Assembly (NCBI GenBank): GCA_015501075.1
Contig: JADNYJ010000382.1
Location: forward strand, 1 to 30,791
Length of the DNA: 30,791 nt
Origin: Gymnopilus junonius
Lineage: Eukaryota > Basidiomycota > Agaricomycetes > Agaricales > Galerinaceae
Direction of reading: 5' to 3'
Under the pieces are notes generated by a model. That model did not search any database, was not told the DNA's origin, and saw nothing but the letters and a program-made list of their open reading frames with translations. The translations under genes and the position numbers were made by a program. Each line of letters starts with the position of its first letter. The first letter of the stretch is position 1. Shown piece after piece: positions 1 to 11,107 of the stretch.

Positions 1-2
1 TG

Positions 3-1505
3 GGCCGTGCACGTGGCGACGACACCCATCTGTGTAAGATCAATATCAAAGAGTGGCTTCCAGCCAATCCTGCTCAAGATGCTTTGTCGGCGCCCATTGT
101 CGGGGCCAGGAAAGATAACCGCGGGTTCTTTCACAGGGACACTGCTAGGGCTCTAACACCTCTCCGTCTTATAGCTCAATTCGATGCAAATCCCCAGTAA
201 GCCTATCCTCTAAAGGTTCTGGCTCAATGATGCTGACTATATGTGTAAGGGTTTTCATGGCGAAGGTCCAGAATGGCACCATCCTCATGACTGTGAAGGA
301 ATACCCATCATTCCTGTACCCCGCCGGCACTGTTTACAATCAGGAAGACCCCGCGGCAGGTCTTTTCCAAGGTGCAACCTTCATTCGGGTGGGTTTTCAG
401 TTTTTTTGCGTGCATATATTTATGTTAAATAGCATGAGTCAGGCTCTTCGCACAATCTATACCGGGAATTCGTCCGCACTCGACGGCTATCGTGTAGCTC
501 CAAAGGACTCACAAGCTGAAATTAATGGGATGACAGAGGTTTTTCCCGAGGCCGTAGCTGTCACTGCAGTTCACATTGAGTATACGCATTGCCTTTCTGA
601 TTCTTGAGACTAATTGTGCTCTGCCAGGTCCATTTTTCACTCTCGGATGTCGCAACTTGGGCTGATATCGACAGGAGCCCTTTCAGATACTACAACTTTT
701 ATCTCAAATGTATGCAACTCTTTGCTGATCCTGACGACGAATGGGTCAAGGAGACTCTTGAATTCCTGACAAGGTAAGATATATTTGTATTCAAAGTTCA
801 TTATTGACGTCTTCTCCAGCCAGATCCCATCTCTCAAGAGACGAAAGTGAGCAAGAGCATTAGAAGAAGAGGAAGGGGAACACGACGACATTGAAGACGA
901 AACCGCCATCATTCTCTCACGACGTGCAGCTCTCAGGGAAGCTCGAGAGAGAGAAGCTTGCCAGAGGGAGGATAATGAGCGATGTGGACAGGAACGTGAA
1001 GAGGGATGTGAAGAGGAAGAGGATGCAGGTGAGGGACACATGAGAGATGATACCGATGAAGAGCCGGTTCAGGTATGTTATCCCTGTCCTACTGGAATGT
1101 TTCTGACATGAACAGGCTCATCACTATCAGCCGACCCCACCCCAATCCTCGCAAGTCTATGCTCACCAGAGAACGCCCCGTCGTGCCCCATTGATCTCCT
1201 CTGATGACACACCTCTGCCCCCATGACAAACTGTCAACCATTCATCACCGCCTACTCACACTGCTGATCGCTGGCCAGCATCACCCCCTCAACGCTGAGT
1301 GGAGTCACGCACACTGTCGGGGTCAACCGCCTTCTGCATCATCAATCAGGGCCCTACCATGGCTACCTCAAGCTCAAACAGGTCTCAACCACCTCTGGCG
1401 CCACCTCCTCCAGCGTCTGTCACTGCAGTTCCCTCAGCTCCCTCTGCTTCGACGGCAGCCAAAATGCGCAAGGGACAGGGGAAAAAGAGAAAACCACGCT
1501 ATTAA
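3..1505 (+). pseudogene. DUF6698-like gene copy 1, 3' part, interrupted by TGA codons
   Basis: The 5' end lies outside the window. Exons that read through in phase are 3-196, 250-388, 443-568, 628-773, 820-1072 and 1116-1505, joined by GT-AG introns of about 43-59 nt; the intron ending at 627 has a CTAAT branch-like site. Recognisable blocks are GDDTHL, RGFFHRDTARAL, FDANP, EYPSFLYPAGTVYNQEDP, GLFQGATFIR, RTIYTGNSSAL and DEWVKETLEFL. This block order matches a multicopy agaricomycete family that I associate with DUF6698, whose function is unknown. The blocks are followed by a Glu/Arg-rich charged segment (about 860-1070), a Pro/Ser-rich segment and a basic tail ending KKRKPRY. In-frame TGA codons lie at 848-850, 1224-1226 and 1296-1298, while the terminal stop is TAA (1503-1505). 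It is probably a decayed copy. The paralog at 7865-30258 shares the architecture. Confidence 0.6.
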
Positions 1506-1950
1506 TAGAACCTCTCACTTTCGACTCCACCTTGCTCTGTTTTTGCTCTGGTTGACCAACTGCTGTCTGTTTTGCTCTGATCGCTACTTTTCGCGCCTTT
1601 CCCAACATGCTCTATGTTTTCCTGTGCTTTATCACCGACGATCTCTGCTGCCTCCGCCTTTGCTGCTGACTTTGAACCACCTTTGCTGACTGCTTTTTCT
1701 TTCTCGCCCTAACTTAGACTTCATGTTCTACCTTATGTACTTTAGGCGTCTATTAATCAATGGCTTTATTTATTTGAAACAACTCTGAGTGTAAGAAATG
1801 AGAGCTCGAATAAGCTAGCTGAGCCCCCCTCCCTACGTCACTTGTATTGGATCAAAAAAAATTATAATTCATTTGCAATGCTCGAAAATTGTTGGCTGGT
1901 ATTAGATCAAATTGGGTTACTTGTAATGCGACGGAATCATGCCTTTGATT

Positions 1951-2099
1951 TACAATGGGATAAAACTATTCTACAGCAATGTGTGGCGGACAATTCTTGC
2001 AGTGCTTCGTAATAGACTGCCTGGTGGCAAGGCATTGTAAGCCTAGCAATTACTGCCATCATTTCAATGAAAGAGTCCCTTGTAAGGACAGTGTATTGC
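1951..2099 (+). repeat. Motif pair shared with the right edge of the window
   Basis: TACAATGGGATAAA (1951-1964) and CAGTGTATTGC (2089-2099) recur in the same order and orientation as TACAGTGGGATAAA (30517-30530) and CAGTGTATTGC (30701-30711). Both pairs lie downstream of a DUF6698-like gene. The spacings differ (about 138 versus 184 bp), so this is a diverged relationship rather than a clean repeat. Confidence 0.45.
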
Positions 2100-2785
2100 A
2101 AATAGAACTATTGCTGTCTTTCTAATGTATTCTTGAGCATGATATGATTTTTTTCTGATACTCAATGAATTTCAGGGCCCATGTATGCGGTGCGCTCTTT
2201 TACTGATGCTAGAGGATTGTTCTTTATATAGCTTCCTTCCCTGACAACAGAAAGTCGCAAGATAGAGTACTTGTAATCCAATATTCCTCTCAGTTCACCA
2301 TTGACCCAACGCAAGATCTTCATGTTATCTTGACAAATCAAATGGGGTGATGTAAAAGCTTCATCCTTTTCTGGTCTCTAATCGGATGTGAGTTGCATTC
2401 AGTTGCCTCCATATTCGGTCAATATCAACGAATCATGTTCACCCTCTCGCAGCACAAGAAATTTTGGAGTTTGAGATCATCAGACCGGCGGAGCTTAGAA
2501 GGCCAGTTACATTCAAGGTTGCCATCGATGTCATCAGTCTGCTCTTTATTAGAGGGGATGGTATTTCTGAGCCTCAAATTTTAATTTAGAATTGGAAGAA
2601 CAGAACCCTGATGTACGTATAACAGCAGTCCTTTTTTCCAGTTCCAGATTAATGTTCTCGGCCTGGTAGTATGACCATCAAGCCGCCAAGCCACAATAAG
2701 AAGAGACCACGGAAAGTCCCCAATGAGACCATAAATCCACGAGAGCATGCAAGAAATGCCAAAACTAGGGGCATTTCGAGAATAC

Positions 2786-2933
2786 AAGAGTCGGGAGAAT
2801 ATGAGAATGTGAGAATTGGGAGAATTGAGAGAATGTGAGAACTGGGTTCATATATCGTGATCCGAAGGGCACATCAGATATATTGAAGTCTGGCTAGGAG
2901 AGACTAAGAACTGGGAGAATGAGATGATTTCGA
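2786..2933. repeat. GAGAAT-rich low-complexity tract
   Basis: GAGAAT and related GAGAAC/GAGAAT units are scattered through this stretch with irregular spacing. It is a degenerate simple repeat with no coding capacity. Confidence 0.5.
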
Positions 2934-2949
2934 GAGTGTGCATCAGAAA

Positions 2950-3085
2950 AAGTGACCATCCAGTGTATAGCAATGTATAAATCTGCACGAAGTGCAGGTT
3001 TCATATAGCTATGTAGCGATAAATGTCAGCCTTTTAACCTGTATCGCATTGGAATATACTGGGGTACAGATTTTGTATGTCATTG
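2950..3085 (+). repeat. Left arm of a diverged long-range inverted repeat
   Basis: In order this arm holds AAGTGACCA (2950-2958), GTGTATAG (2963-2970) and TGGGGTACAG-A-TTTTGT-ATG-TCATTG (3060-3085). The reverse complement of the right edge holds the same blocks in the same order, from 30787 down to 30654, over 134 bp compared with 136 bp here. It is a candidate subterminal or terminal inverted repeat of the element that contains the Plavaka transposase. Confidence 0.5.
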
Positions 3086-3410
3086 CAAAACCTGTATTGA
3101 GAATGTAATGAGAGTACAGACTTCGCAGTTTGCAATGTATTTGAATATCAAAATTTTCAGTCTTCTACATTGTGATACAAAGTCATCTGGTTGTATTACA
3201 GAGCCATACCTGGACTGTAGCTCTCAACGCAGAGACTCACTCTCAATGCAATGCGTGTACATAAAATTTGGCATGAACTACATAGTAAAGTATTTCTCAT
3301 GTCTCATCGCATTAGAATATACTCAAAAGTAGAATTGATGTAATCTACGTAGGTAATTTGACATTGGTATGTGAGGCTGGTCAGCCAGGGATCCAAGCCC
3401 TCACAGGTTG
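3086..3410. other. Non-coding 3' flank of the Plavaka transposase
   Basis: AT-rich sequence downstream, in the transposase sense, of its stop codon. It repeatedly contains ATTGCAATG and GCATT-type words, as does 30470-30650. No gene is seen. It may be subterminal transposon DNA. Confidence 0.4.
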
Positions 3411-6400
3411 TCATACCCTAAGTCTTCGATATCTGGGTCCTGGCACATTCCATCGCCTTTCTGGCCCAAATTCTTCCTCAGCAGGATCGTCTGCTTGCTT
3501 GTCAGCCTCGGACTCGGAGTCTGTAGTAGCAGTCTGATCTGCTATTATATGAAAGTCATCTTCTTCATTGTCTGCACCTTCCTTATCATCTTCATCAACT
3601 ATTTCTTTGTCAACCTCCATCTCTTCCTCCTCGGCATCATCCACATCCATTTCTTCTCCCTCTCTTACATTGCATCTGTCTCGATCCTGCTTGAAAAAGT
3701 CCATTGCCTGACACATTGATTTATGGCCTACTCCACTGCCTCGAAAGCGCATCATCATATCTCGATCCACAAAACTGTATCATGAAGGATAAGGGTAGAT
3801 TTTTTGTCCTTGATAGAACTGACACTCACATATTGACATAGTAAAGCTGCCAGTCCTTGTTTGCATTGAGGTACGAGCCTCGTGCAATAGGCGATGGCCC
3901 CAGGTACTTCTGCATATGACCCAGGCAAACGCCGGTATCAGGTGAACTGCTCGAATTACCTGGGCAGGATCGACAAATCCCGAAGGCCATCTCGTCATTT
4001 CCTGGAACAAATCCCAGGCGCAGCATATGCTTTTGCTTTCCATCCAGGCTGCAGAGTCATGTCCCTTCCAAACCATCGAATGAAAAGAAACTCCATTCAT
4101 TGAGGCTCGCTTGTTTTGGATAGAGGCCCCATGTGTCGAATGTTGGCATGGAAAATTTCTAATATTCTCCCATACCAGTATGGATGAGAATCTTCATTGC
4201 TTTCTTCATTTTCGGGGGACAGAACCATAAAGTTGGCATGACCAGGAACTCAAGGATTGAGGGAGTCTTGGTCTCACCTCAAGTCATATGTGGTGTAATT
4301 TACTCGGAGTACCTTGTGTTGGTAGATAACATTGTTATCGATAATCACCGACTGTCTATCTGCTGAGGTAAAGTCCAGCTCATCGCCATCATATGCATGA
4401 CCAAGGAGTCGAGAAAGTAGATGATTTTTAAGGTGTATAAGAAAGTCCTGAGGATACATTGTCATTAATTTGAGGTAAAGGCAATGCAGTTGAGCCTATG
4501 AGTAGTGCTGGATCGGTCTTGTTAACTTCGAGCCAGCATAGAATCTGAATCTTATGTTGAACATCAACTGCAATTTGATGATGCTGCTCCGGTTGCATGG
4601 CTGGGAGGAGTTCCTCCTCTTCAAACGGAACAGTTGTAGATGGTTCATCGATTGCTGTTTGTTCCACTCATTGATCAAGTGAATGAAGCGTTCTCGACAC
4701 ACTTGCAATCCTATACCCAATACATGTTTTCCCTTGTGAACACATCGATACATGCACTTCACTCATCTGTGCTCTAATTCTCCCTTAATCAATATGTTTA
4801 TCAGGTTAATTGGTATTCACACAGGAAGAAAGTCGCACCGTTTGGGTACTATAATTGTCTGTTGTCCCATAAAGTCAGATCGCCTTGGCATATCCTCCAA
4901 GAGAAATGGAGCTTGATGGTGTCGAGAAGGAATGAACATTGTCGACAGTCTGGTTTACTTTTTCCCGATGAAAGTTTTCTGGTTCTAGGTAGTCAATGTG
5001 CAAGTCTGGAAGCAGTGGCGGCTTGTCATCTACCATGAGCTGCTTCTTCTACTGGTAAATCATAGGTCACGTACTGTTGGCACACATGCTTCTCAAATTC
5101 TCGGAGCATCTCCCCTAGATGAGTTATTGATGTTTCGAGATCAATGACAGTCATTTCAGTATGCAACCTAAGTTTTGCTAGTGCATGCCAAGTGCCAAGT
5201 TCGAACAGTAGCTTTCGAATAATATTATCCTTTTTGCTGGGAAAAAAGTCCCTCAAACATGGGTATAGCAACACTATAAAAAACTCATTGATCTGCTTTG
5301 AAGGTCAGGTAATTGAACAATCTACCTGAAGTAAATCTTCGTAGTCATGAGCAGCCATCTTCTTGAGAGCAGAAGCATTTTTTGTGAATCGCCGGATAGT
5401 TTCCTCACCCAAATGTTGGAATCCTGTCAATATCTAGAGGGCTGATAAATCAGAAATTTCACTTAGATGATTCAAAGACAACCTTTCATTAAGTTTTTGG
5501 ATGCAATCCTCTCCAAGAGCATAGAGAATACGTAATAAATGCTTGAATGTTTGCCATCCATACACCAATCTCAAACTCATGTAAGAGATCTATGACGAAT
5601 ATGTCGTAGAAATTGAGTCCAGCCATGGAAAGACATTCTGAAAATGCATTCTAATGACATAGTTAGCTCCATGTTTGATCAAAAAATTAATTCTTACACA
5701 TGTAGGGACCAGTGACTTTGAACTCAGAATCTCAGTTATGCATTTGCTTGTGATATTGACCCCTTCCTCGAATATAAGTTTACGAGCACTATTCACTGCT
5801 TGTTTTCTGGGTTTCATCATCAATCCTTTTAAGCTTGATATGATCTTGCATGTCTCGTTTAGAACCTAAGAGCAGAAACTTTGATTTTAAGACTAAACAT
5901 CTTGGGCAAGCACATCGTGAAAGAAATTTAATGCAAGCCAGCAGCACTCTAACGAATTTTGATCAGTGGCTTCTCAGATATCAAAGAGGAGACCTTACTT
6001 TTCAACATAATCTGCAGAATAAGTTATAATGCATAGTAAACCAAGGCGATCGACACCATCCTGTAGCTTCAGAACCAGGCCATGTAAGTAGGCAGACATA
6101 AAGTCGTCATCCAGCAACAACAGCCAAACTGCCTGTGCAAGCTCATGATGAAGGTGTGTTAGGAGCTCGGCAGTCACGGGCTTGCCAAAATTCTCCATAT
6201 AAAACTCTTGAACACTGTCATTGAGCTAGATAAAACTGATTAGAGGTGATATAAGTGGTAAGAGTCTGAATTGACCTTTGGCATATAAGCAATGTGATGA
6301 GCTGCAAAAGAAGATGGCTTCGAGTGAGAATATTTGGATTGACCTCCGATGAAAAGATAGATTGGCCAGAGTTCAGTGTTTCCGAACTGTGCTAGCGAAG

Positions 6401-7676
6401 TTGAATCAGACCAGAGCATAAGTGCAACCAAGAATTGCTCTAAGGTGGCGTGAGTCCTAGTGATAGGTGCCTCTCGAATCTTCTCATACTCAAGATTCCA
6501 TGCATCAGCAGTGTAGGTCTCTGAGTAGATTCTTTCTTCTGCTTCATTGGGAGATGGCTTCCAGTATGCTCTGAAAGGGAATGTGTGAAATGCCTCAGCT
6601 TCAGGCTCCGAGTAGGCAGATTTAATGACTTCAAGAAGTCTGCGATGATGAATGACTACTTTGAATTTGGGTGCGTCTCTTTCCGAAGTGAAAGAAAAAC
6701 CATCGCAAGGAGCAGGAATCTCGATAGTACTTGTAATCCACTTGTTGTCAAATGAAAAAGGGGTTGGAATAGCCTTCGAGATGACTTCTTCGCTATAGCT
6801 GTCCATTTGATGATTCTCTTTGGCTGCATCAAAGCCTCTGAGATCATCCAGCTGAAAGTCTGCAGCAAGAATGATGGTCTTTACTAGTGAGTTCAGTTCA
6901 GAAATTGACTTCATGATTGACGAGCGGTAGAACCATGTCATCAGTCGGTAGACAGAGGGGTTTGGGAATAGATCAAATAAATTTGTCCCCTTTGTAGTCA
7001 TACTAGTCTCCAACCCGGGACTGAGATCTCATTGATCAGAGTTGATCAGACTTGGAGGCATCAATGGATTGAGAGCAAGATAGGGAGAGTCACAGATATC
7101 AGAAATCATGTAGAACTGATCAGGAGTAATGCTAGGCTTTCCATTAGAGTATTCATGAGAAACACCGAATGAGTCAGGTCGAGTTCTAAAAGCCTGATCG
7201 GAGCAAGTAGCCATGCATGATGGAGTTCCTTCAGGTTCAGATTCAGAGCCACCGAGGGATTCATTGTCATCAGAGTCAGACATGTAAGGTGGCACAGGTG
7301 GTAGTTCATCATCATGATACCTTGGTAGCATAGATCTTCGGTGTATAGTATTGCATTTGACTCCTTGCATCTGGAGAGATTTTTGTTCTTCAGCCTAATG
7401 ATTTTCAGTGAAGGTTTGAGCTACAGGATTGAAAATTACCAGCTCAGACAATGATGTATGACACACACTTGAATCCTGGGAGCTTAAACAATGAATTAAT
7501 TCAGTCCTCATCTTAACAAGCAAAGGCCGCTTCTTCTTGGCCTTCAAGTCTTTCATCTTGATCTTTTTTGATCGCTTTTTTGTCAGATTAAGTAGCAGAC
7601 AGTTTCTTTTGTGATTGCCAAAGGAGGTACTGTTGTTAAAAGACCTCTTACAGCCAGGACATGAGATTCCTGACAT
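3411..7676 (-). pseudogene. Plavaka-type (CACTA-like) transposase, multi-exon, decayed
   Basis: Start ATG at 7676; the stop TGA is at 3413-3411. Exon 1 (7676-7440) begins with a CX2CX12HX4C zinc-finger-like motif. Exon 2 starts at 7394 and carries NPSVYRLMTWFYRSS, a WSDST block, LWPIYLF and AAHHIAYMP. Later exons carry TYSADYVEK, CACPRC, DLLHEFEIGVW, GTWHALAKLRLHTE, GTTDNYSTQ, GELEHR, HKVLRVNYTTYDLR and VDRDMMMRFRGSGVGHKS, then a long Asp/Glu-rich tail. This block order is that of Plavaka transposases of agaricomycetes, DDE enzymes that cut and paste DNA. Damage consists of in-frame TGA at 7031-7029, 4877-4875 and 4765-4763 (the last two at family Arg positions), and single-base frameshifts near 5797-5825, 5405-5411 and in the T/A run at 5240-5248. 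It is almost certainly inactive as it stands. Confidence 0.88.
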
Positions 7677-7864
7677 TTTGAGAGCACTGGACAGTCAACA
7701 AAGTCATGGAAGATGGCAGTATGATGGTAAAAAAAAAACAACAGAGCACTGTCACAATGATCACATTAATGACAAATGAATCTGTTTTCGGACTTGACCC
7801 AAATTTGGAATGCAATGGCATGAGTCAGTCACCTCCAACTCTCTCTCCTACCACCACCATCACC
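7677..7864. promoter_or_regulatory. Divergent intergenic region between transposase and DUF6698-like gene
   Basis: Only 188 bp separate the ATG of the minus-strand transposase (7676) from the likely ATG of the plus-strand gene (7865). GAGCACTG occurs twice (about 7682 and 7745). The spacing implies a shared bidirectional promoter, but no specific factor site was recognised. Confidence 0.45.
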
Positions 7865-8492
7865 ATGCCTGCCAAGATAAAGGGTGCTCAATCCAAGTCC
7901 TTGACACCCGAGGATCATCTAGATGCTATTGTGAGGTCCGCATGAGAAAAGGGAAGGTGAGTACTATCACTAACATCGGCAAGGTTCACTTTACTAACTT
8001 TAAGCCAGGAATGAGAATCTCGAACCATACCTATCGAAAGCATGCATCATCTCTCAGACTATCCACCCCTTCATGAACATACACTGCACTTTTTATGCTG
8101 GCATTCCAGATGTGGCACCAGTTGACGAAGAAAGCGATGACGACAAGAGCGAGAATGAGAACAAAGATCATAGTGTCGAGGATGAGAGCGGGAGCAGAGT
8201 GAAAGTGATGATTCAGATGAAGAGAAGTCAAAGAAAAAAGCAGAGTGAGCTGAACTTAAGAGCTACTGATAATGCTTATCATGTTGCGCTTAGGTACACT
8301 GAAGAAGAACGAAAGGTTTTCAAAGCCATCATGAGACTGGAACGAGGATTTAGACCTGTCGTCATGCATGCGCAGCCGACCCAAGGGCTTTTTTGGGCTT
8401 AATCAGTCTCGTAAGTCGATATATGCTGTCATAATTGCTTGTATGTCACCCCTTCATAGATTTCCGAGGCCTCTAGTGCCTCTCGTGGGACG

Positions 8493-8551
8493 ATACTGCA
8501 AAACTGAAGACATCTATCATTGATTTGATATATGAGGATCCAAAGTTGGGG
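8493..8551 (+). repeat. 59-bp direct repeat, left copy
   Basis: 58 of 59 positions match 9721-9779; the one difference is TATG here versus TACG there, a CpG transition. Its left context is the correct gene context (codons for WDDT precede it). Confidence 0.9.
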
Positions 8552-8795
8552 AGGAGGAGCGAATCGCCGAAGGTGATGAGCGACTTGGTTAGACTGATGA
8601 ATGTAAGGCGTACGAAGCCAAACAGTTGGGGAATATCCCACTGGGCTGTTTCATCTTTATAGACTCGTCAGTGGCTGTTCACGTACTAAAACTGTTACTC
8701 TCAATCCGTTTGACTCTACAATAATGTGATAGCAATAATAGAGTGAACAGAAACGTACAAATATGGCAGATAACGATAGCCAATCATTGAGAACA

Positions 8796-8832
8796 GGGGT
8801 TTCCCTGGGGAGTCCCTGGGGCATCCCAGGGG
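8796..8832 (+). repeat. 11-bp periodic G-run repeat, potential G-quadruplex
   Basis: Four runs of GGGG are separated by three 7-nt spacers (TTTCCCT, AGTCCCT, CATCCCA). This fits the canonical quadruplex pattern and is also self-complementary (CCCTGGGG/CCCAGGGG), so hairpins compete. Confidence 0.7.
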
Positions 8833-9249
8833 AATCCCAATCTCTACAGCCAGATCGTCGGGCTGTGCGATGGCATCATGGGTCTAGATTTTATCTAGAT
8901 AATCGTTAATCTGCATCTTTAACTCGGTGTATCGGAGATTCGAGATTTCTCCCGGATGAATTCCCAATATAGCAAGTGTTACCTATTTGAGTTTGATCTG
9001 AATTCTATTTCCGTACTTGCCTTTTCGGGACAGAATGCTCGGGATTGTGCATACCGTTACCATTTAAGGACAGGTCGGCCACCGACTGAGCAGTTAAGCT
9101 GGTGCAGCGGTAGAGTGTAGGGTCGCAATATTGGTGATAACACCTGAGCTTCCAATATGACTTAGCATACTCCAACCCAGCGCTAAGCATGAGTTCGGCC
9201 TCGTTCGGGGCAATCCGTACTAAGACGGTCCATACTATGGACTTCGGGA

Positions 9250-9266
9250 TCTAGACCGGGTCTAGA
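9250..9266. repeat. 17-nt perfect palindrome
   Basis: TCTAGACC-G-GGTCTAGA. GGTCTAGA also occurs near 8880 in the same insertion. Confidence 0.7.
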
Positions 9267-9720
9267 CTCATATCATGTGCCATTAATAATCACTCGTCTG
9301 GGACGAGGGCTGTGTCAGCAATATCATGTGCCATGATTACTTATTTAGGTAAATTTAGCTATAAGTTAAAGGCGCATCAGTGAATGCGTACTGATGCAAC
9401 ATAAGAAGTGCGTATGTTAGGGTTCGGTTAGGGACCGCATCGTGTAAACGACAGTTTTCTTATTCAATTTGTACATTTTGAGAGTCTACTGAATGTTGGA
9501 TGTACCTGTTCATCGTCAGATAAACTAAGACGTCTGTGTAATTGAACATCACTGGGGCTATTTTGAGCGGCGGTGCTTAGACCAGGAATTGCACCTGTTC
9601 AGGCTGTTCAATAATGTCACCGACATCTTGAATCATAGGTCAGAACCCACCTTCTTTGGTGACTTCTTCATCCAGCTTTTCGAACACTACCTTCTTCCAG
9701 TTGTGCAAAAGGTCATATAT

Positions 9721-9779
9721 ATACTGCAAAACTGAAGACATCTATCATTGATTTGATATACGAGGATCCAAAGTTGGGG
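9721..9779 (+). repeat. 59-bp direct repeat, right copy
   Basis: Partner of 8493-8551. Its right context is the correct gene context (the exon continues into SMFTADYD). Together the two copies flank the insertion like an unusually long target duplication. Confidence 0.9.
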
Positions 9780-11102
9780 TCTATGTTCACTGCAGACTAT
9801 GATATCGAATGTTTGATCTCGAGCAATGGCAAACAGTCATGTGGATTCTATCACTTGGATACAGCCACTCATCTCTGTCCCTTATGCTTGAGGGAGGACT
9901 TTGATGCTGATCCTGTGTAATACATATGTGCTCAATTTTCATTGTTTGACTAATTTTGTTCCAACTAGATCCTTCACTAATGAAATCTGCAATGGAAAGA
10001 TCACCATCGATGACTCTGACATTCTATGCTTCATGTATGAGTCCGGGATGGAATACAATTGCGACAATGAATATACTGGTCTATTTCGTGGGTTCCTTCT
10101 AGTCAGGGTATGCTTCTATTTCAATCTAATGATCATCTTAACTCCTCTAACTTGCTCCAGGTCTTTCGACACATTTTTACTGGACCTTCCTCCACTCTCG
10201 TACCTGCCAAATTGGTCAATAAAACCAAGGCAAAAACTTTTTGTATCACTAAAGTTACTGGCTGAATGATTGCATATGCAGCTGTTCAGGTATGAAGTCC
10301 TGAACTTGCTTTCTCATCACTCATTGCCCTTTGTTAGACTTATCTTGCAATGTTGACGTCTGCAAAATGGACTTCTTTCATTGATTGTTTTGATCTCGAT
10401 GGACTTTACGACTATATAGTGGCCATCTTCGAGGATAACACAGACACCCCATTCATAAAGATGACACTGGAGTGGTGGGAAGCATAAGTGCTTATCTTCC
10501 TTTGGCCTTTGTTTGACTCTGGTGATCTCTTTTTAGTGAGGTGCCTGGCCTGCGTCCATCGAAAGGGAAGAAGGCATGTGTGAAGGTCCACCCAGGAAAG
10601 TTGCAAACTGGTCCTGGCCCTGCAGAATGTGTTAAATCGCAGCTCAATAAGCTGGAGATGGAAGGTAGGTTGGCTCGTGAACGTGAGTGGGATCATCAAT
10701 GCCAGGAGCAGCAAAAACAAACCAATCAAGCCCACCATGTAGCGCAGCAGTGACTGCAGCCAATACTACTGTCAATGACCACCCCACCCCAAGTTCAAGA
10801 ATGGTCGGTTTCCTCAAACGACACCCAGAACTCACTTGATTGGCTGCTGAAGACACGAGACAGGATGGATGATGCCTTTTCTGAGACCGAGGACGAGAAT
10901 GACCAGAACTTCCACCCGACAGACACCATTGTCACTGAATGCAATCGAGGAGCTGCTGATGACCAGGATCCCGGTACTGGTGCCAATGATGATGAAGAGG
11001 AGGAGGATGAGGCTGACTGTCAATGACGAATCAAGAATGCAACAAAGAATCATCTGGAGCAGGGTAAGCCATCAACTCGACAGTATTGATAGGGCATTGA
11101 TT

Positions 11103-11107
11103 TTATT
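11103..11107. repeat. Copia target-site duplication, left
   Basis: TTATT immediately before the copia 5' LTR. It is matched by TTATT at 29832-29836 after the 3' LTR. Confidence 0.92.

Larger units (their letters stand above)
1506..2949. other. Non-coding stretch between gene copy 1 and the left repeat arm
   Basis: No convincing gene: the ORFs here are short and lack family motifs. The stretch is AT-rich beyond about 1700. It holds two short motifs shared in the same orientation with the 3' flank of gene copy 2 (see 1951-2099) and a GAGAAT-rich low-complexity run at 2786-2933. It may contain the right terminus of an element carrying gene copy 1, but no target-site duplication was found. Confidence 0.5.
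8552..9720. mobile_element. Unclassified 1.17-kb insertion in gene copy 2
   Basis: Removing this segment and one 59-bp repeat copy rejoins the reading frame of the surrounding exon, so it is an insertion. It has no terminal inverted repeats, LTRs or transposase that I can recognise. It holds a four-run G tract (8796-8832), a 17-nt palindrome (9250-9266) and a 14-bp direct repeat (9270-9283 and 9321-9334). A short minus-strand coding-like stretch lies near 9640-9720. The class is unknown. Confidence 0.6.
7865..11063 (+). pseudogene. DUF6698-like gene copy 2, 5' portion (continues at 29842)
   Basis: Start chosen at the ATG after ACC (7865-7867). The N-terminus (MPAKIKGAQSKS) is followed by an acidic segment near 8110-8230 that needs a frame change, then DDTAKLKTSIIDLIYEDPKLG, which is interrupted by the insertion at 8552-9720 and resumes at 9780. 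Downstream blocks are THLCPLCLREDFDADP, GLFRGFLLVR, VFRHIFTGPSSTLVPAK, MIAYAAVQ, WTSFIDCFDLDGLYDY and MTLEWW, then a charged, Gln-rich and acidic region (10541-11063). It has the same architecture as copy 1. In-frame TGA codons lie at 7943, 10263 (family Arg position), 10751 and 11024. The exon ends at 11063 with a GTAAGCC donor whose acceptor is at 29841. The molecular function is unknown. It lies divergent to a transposase and may be part of that transposon. Confidence 0.6.

Noticed and set aside
637..1041. Minus-strand Ser-rich ORF opposite gene copy 1
   Set aside because: It is antisense to exons whose plus-strand translation matches a known family and is spliced with canonical introns.
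1204..1689. 161-codon plus-strand ORF beyond gene copy 1
   Set aside because: It overlaps the last exon of copy 1 in another frame, and its composition (Leu/His/Cys/Ser) shows no domain.
3411..7676. KDZ-type transposon or TET/JBP gene
   Set aside because: The conserved blocks are those of Plavaka, and no dioxygenase HxD motif region was seen anywhere in the window.
9098..9200. tRNA-like or SINE-like segment (A-box-like TGGTGCAGCGG at 9100-9110)
   Set aside because: The downstream B-box match is poor, spacing is about 90 bp and no cloverleaf could be drawn. The evidence is too weak for a feature.
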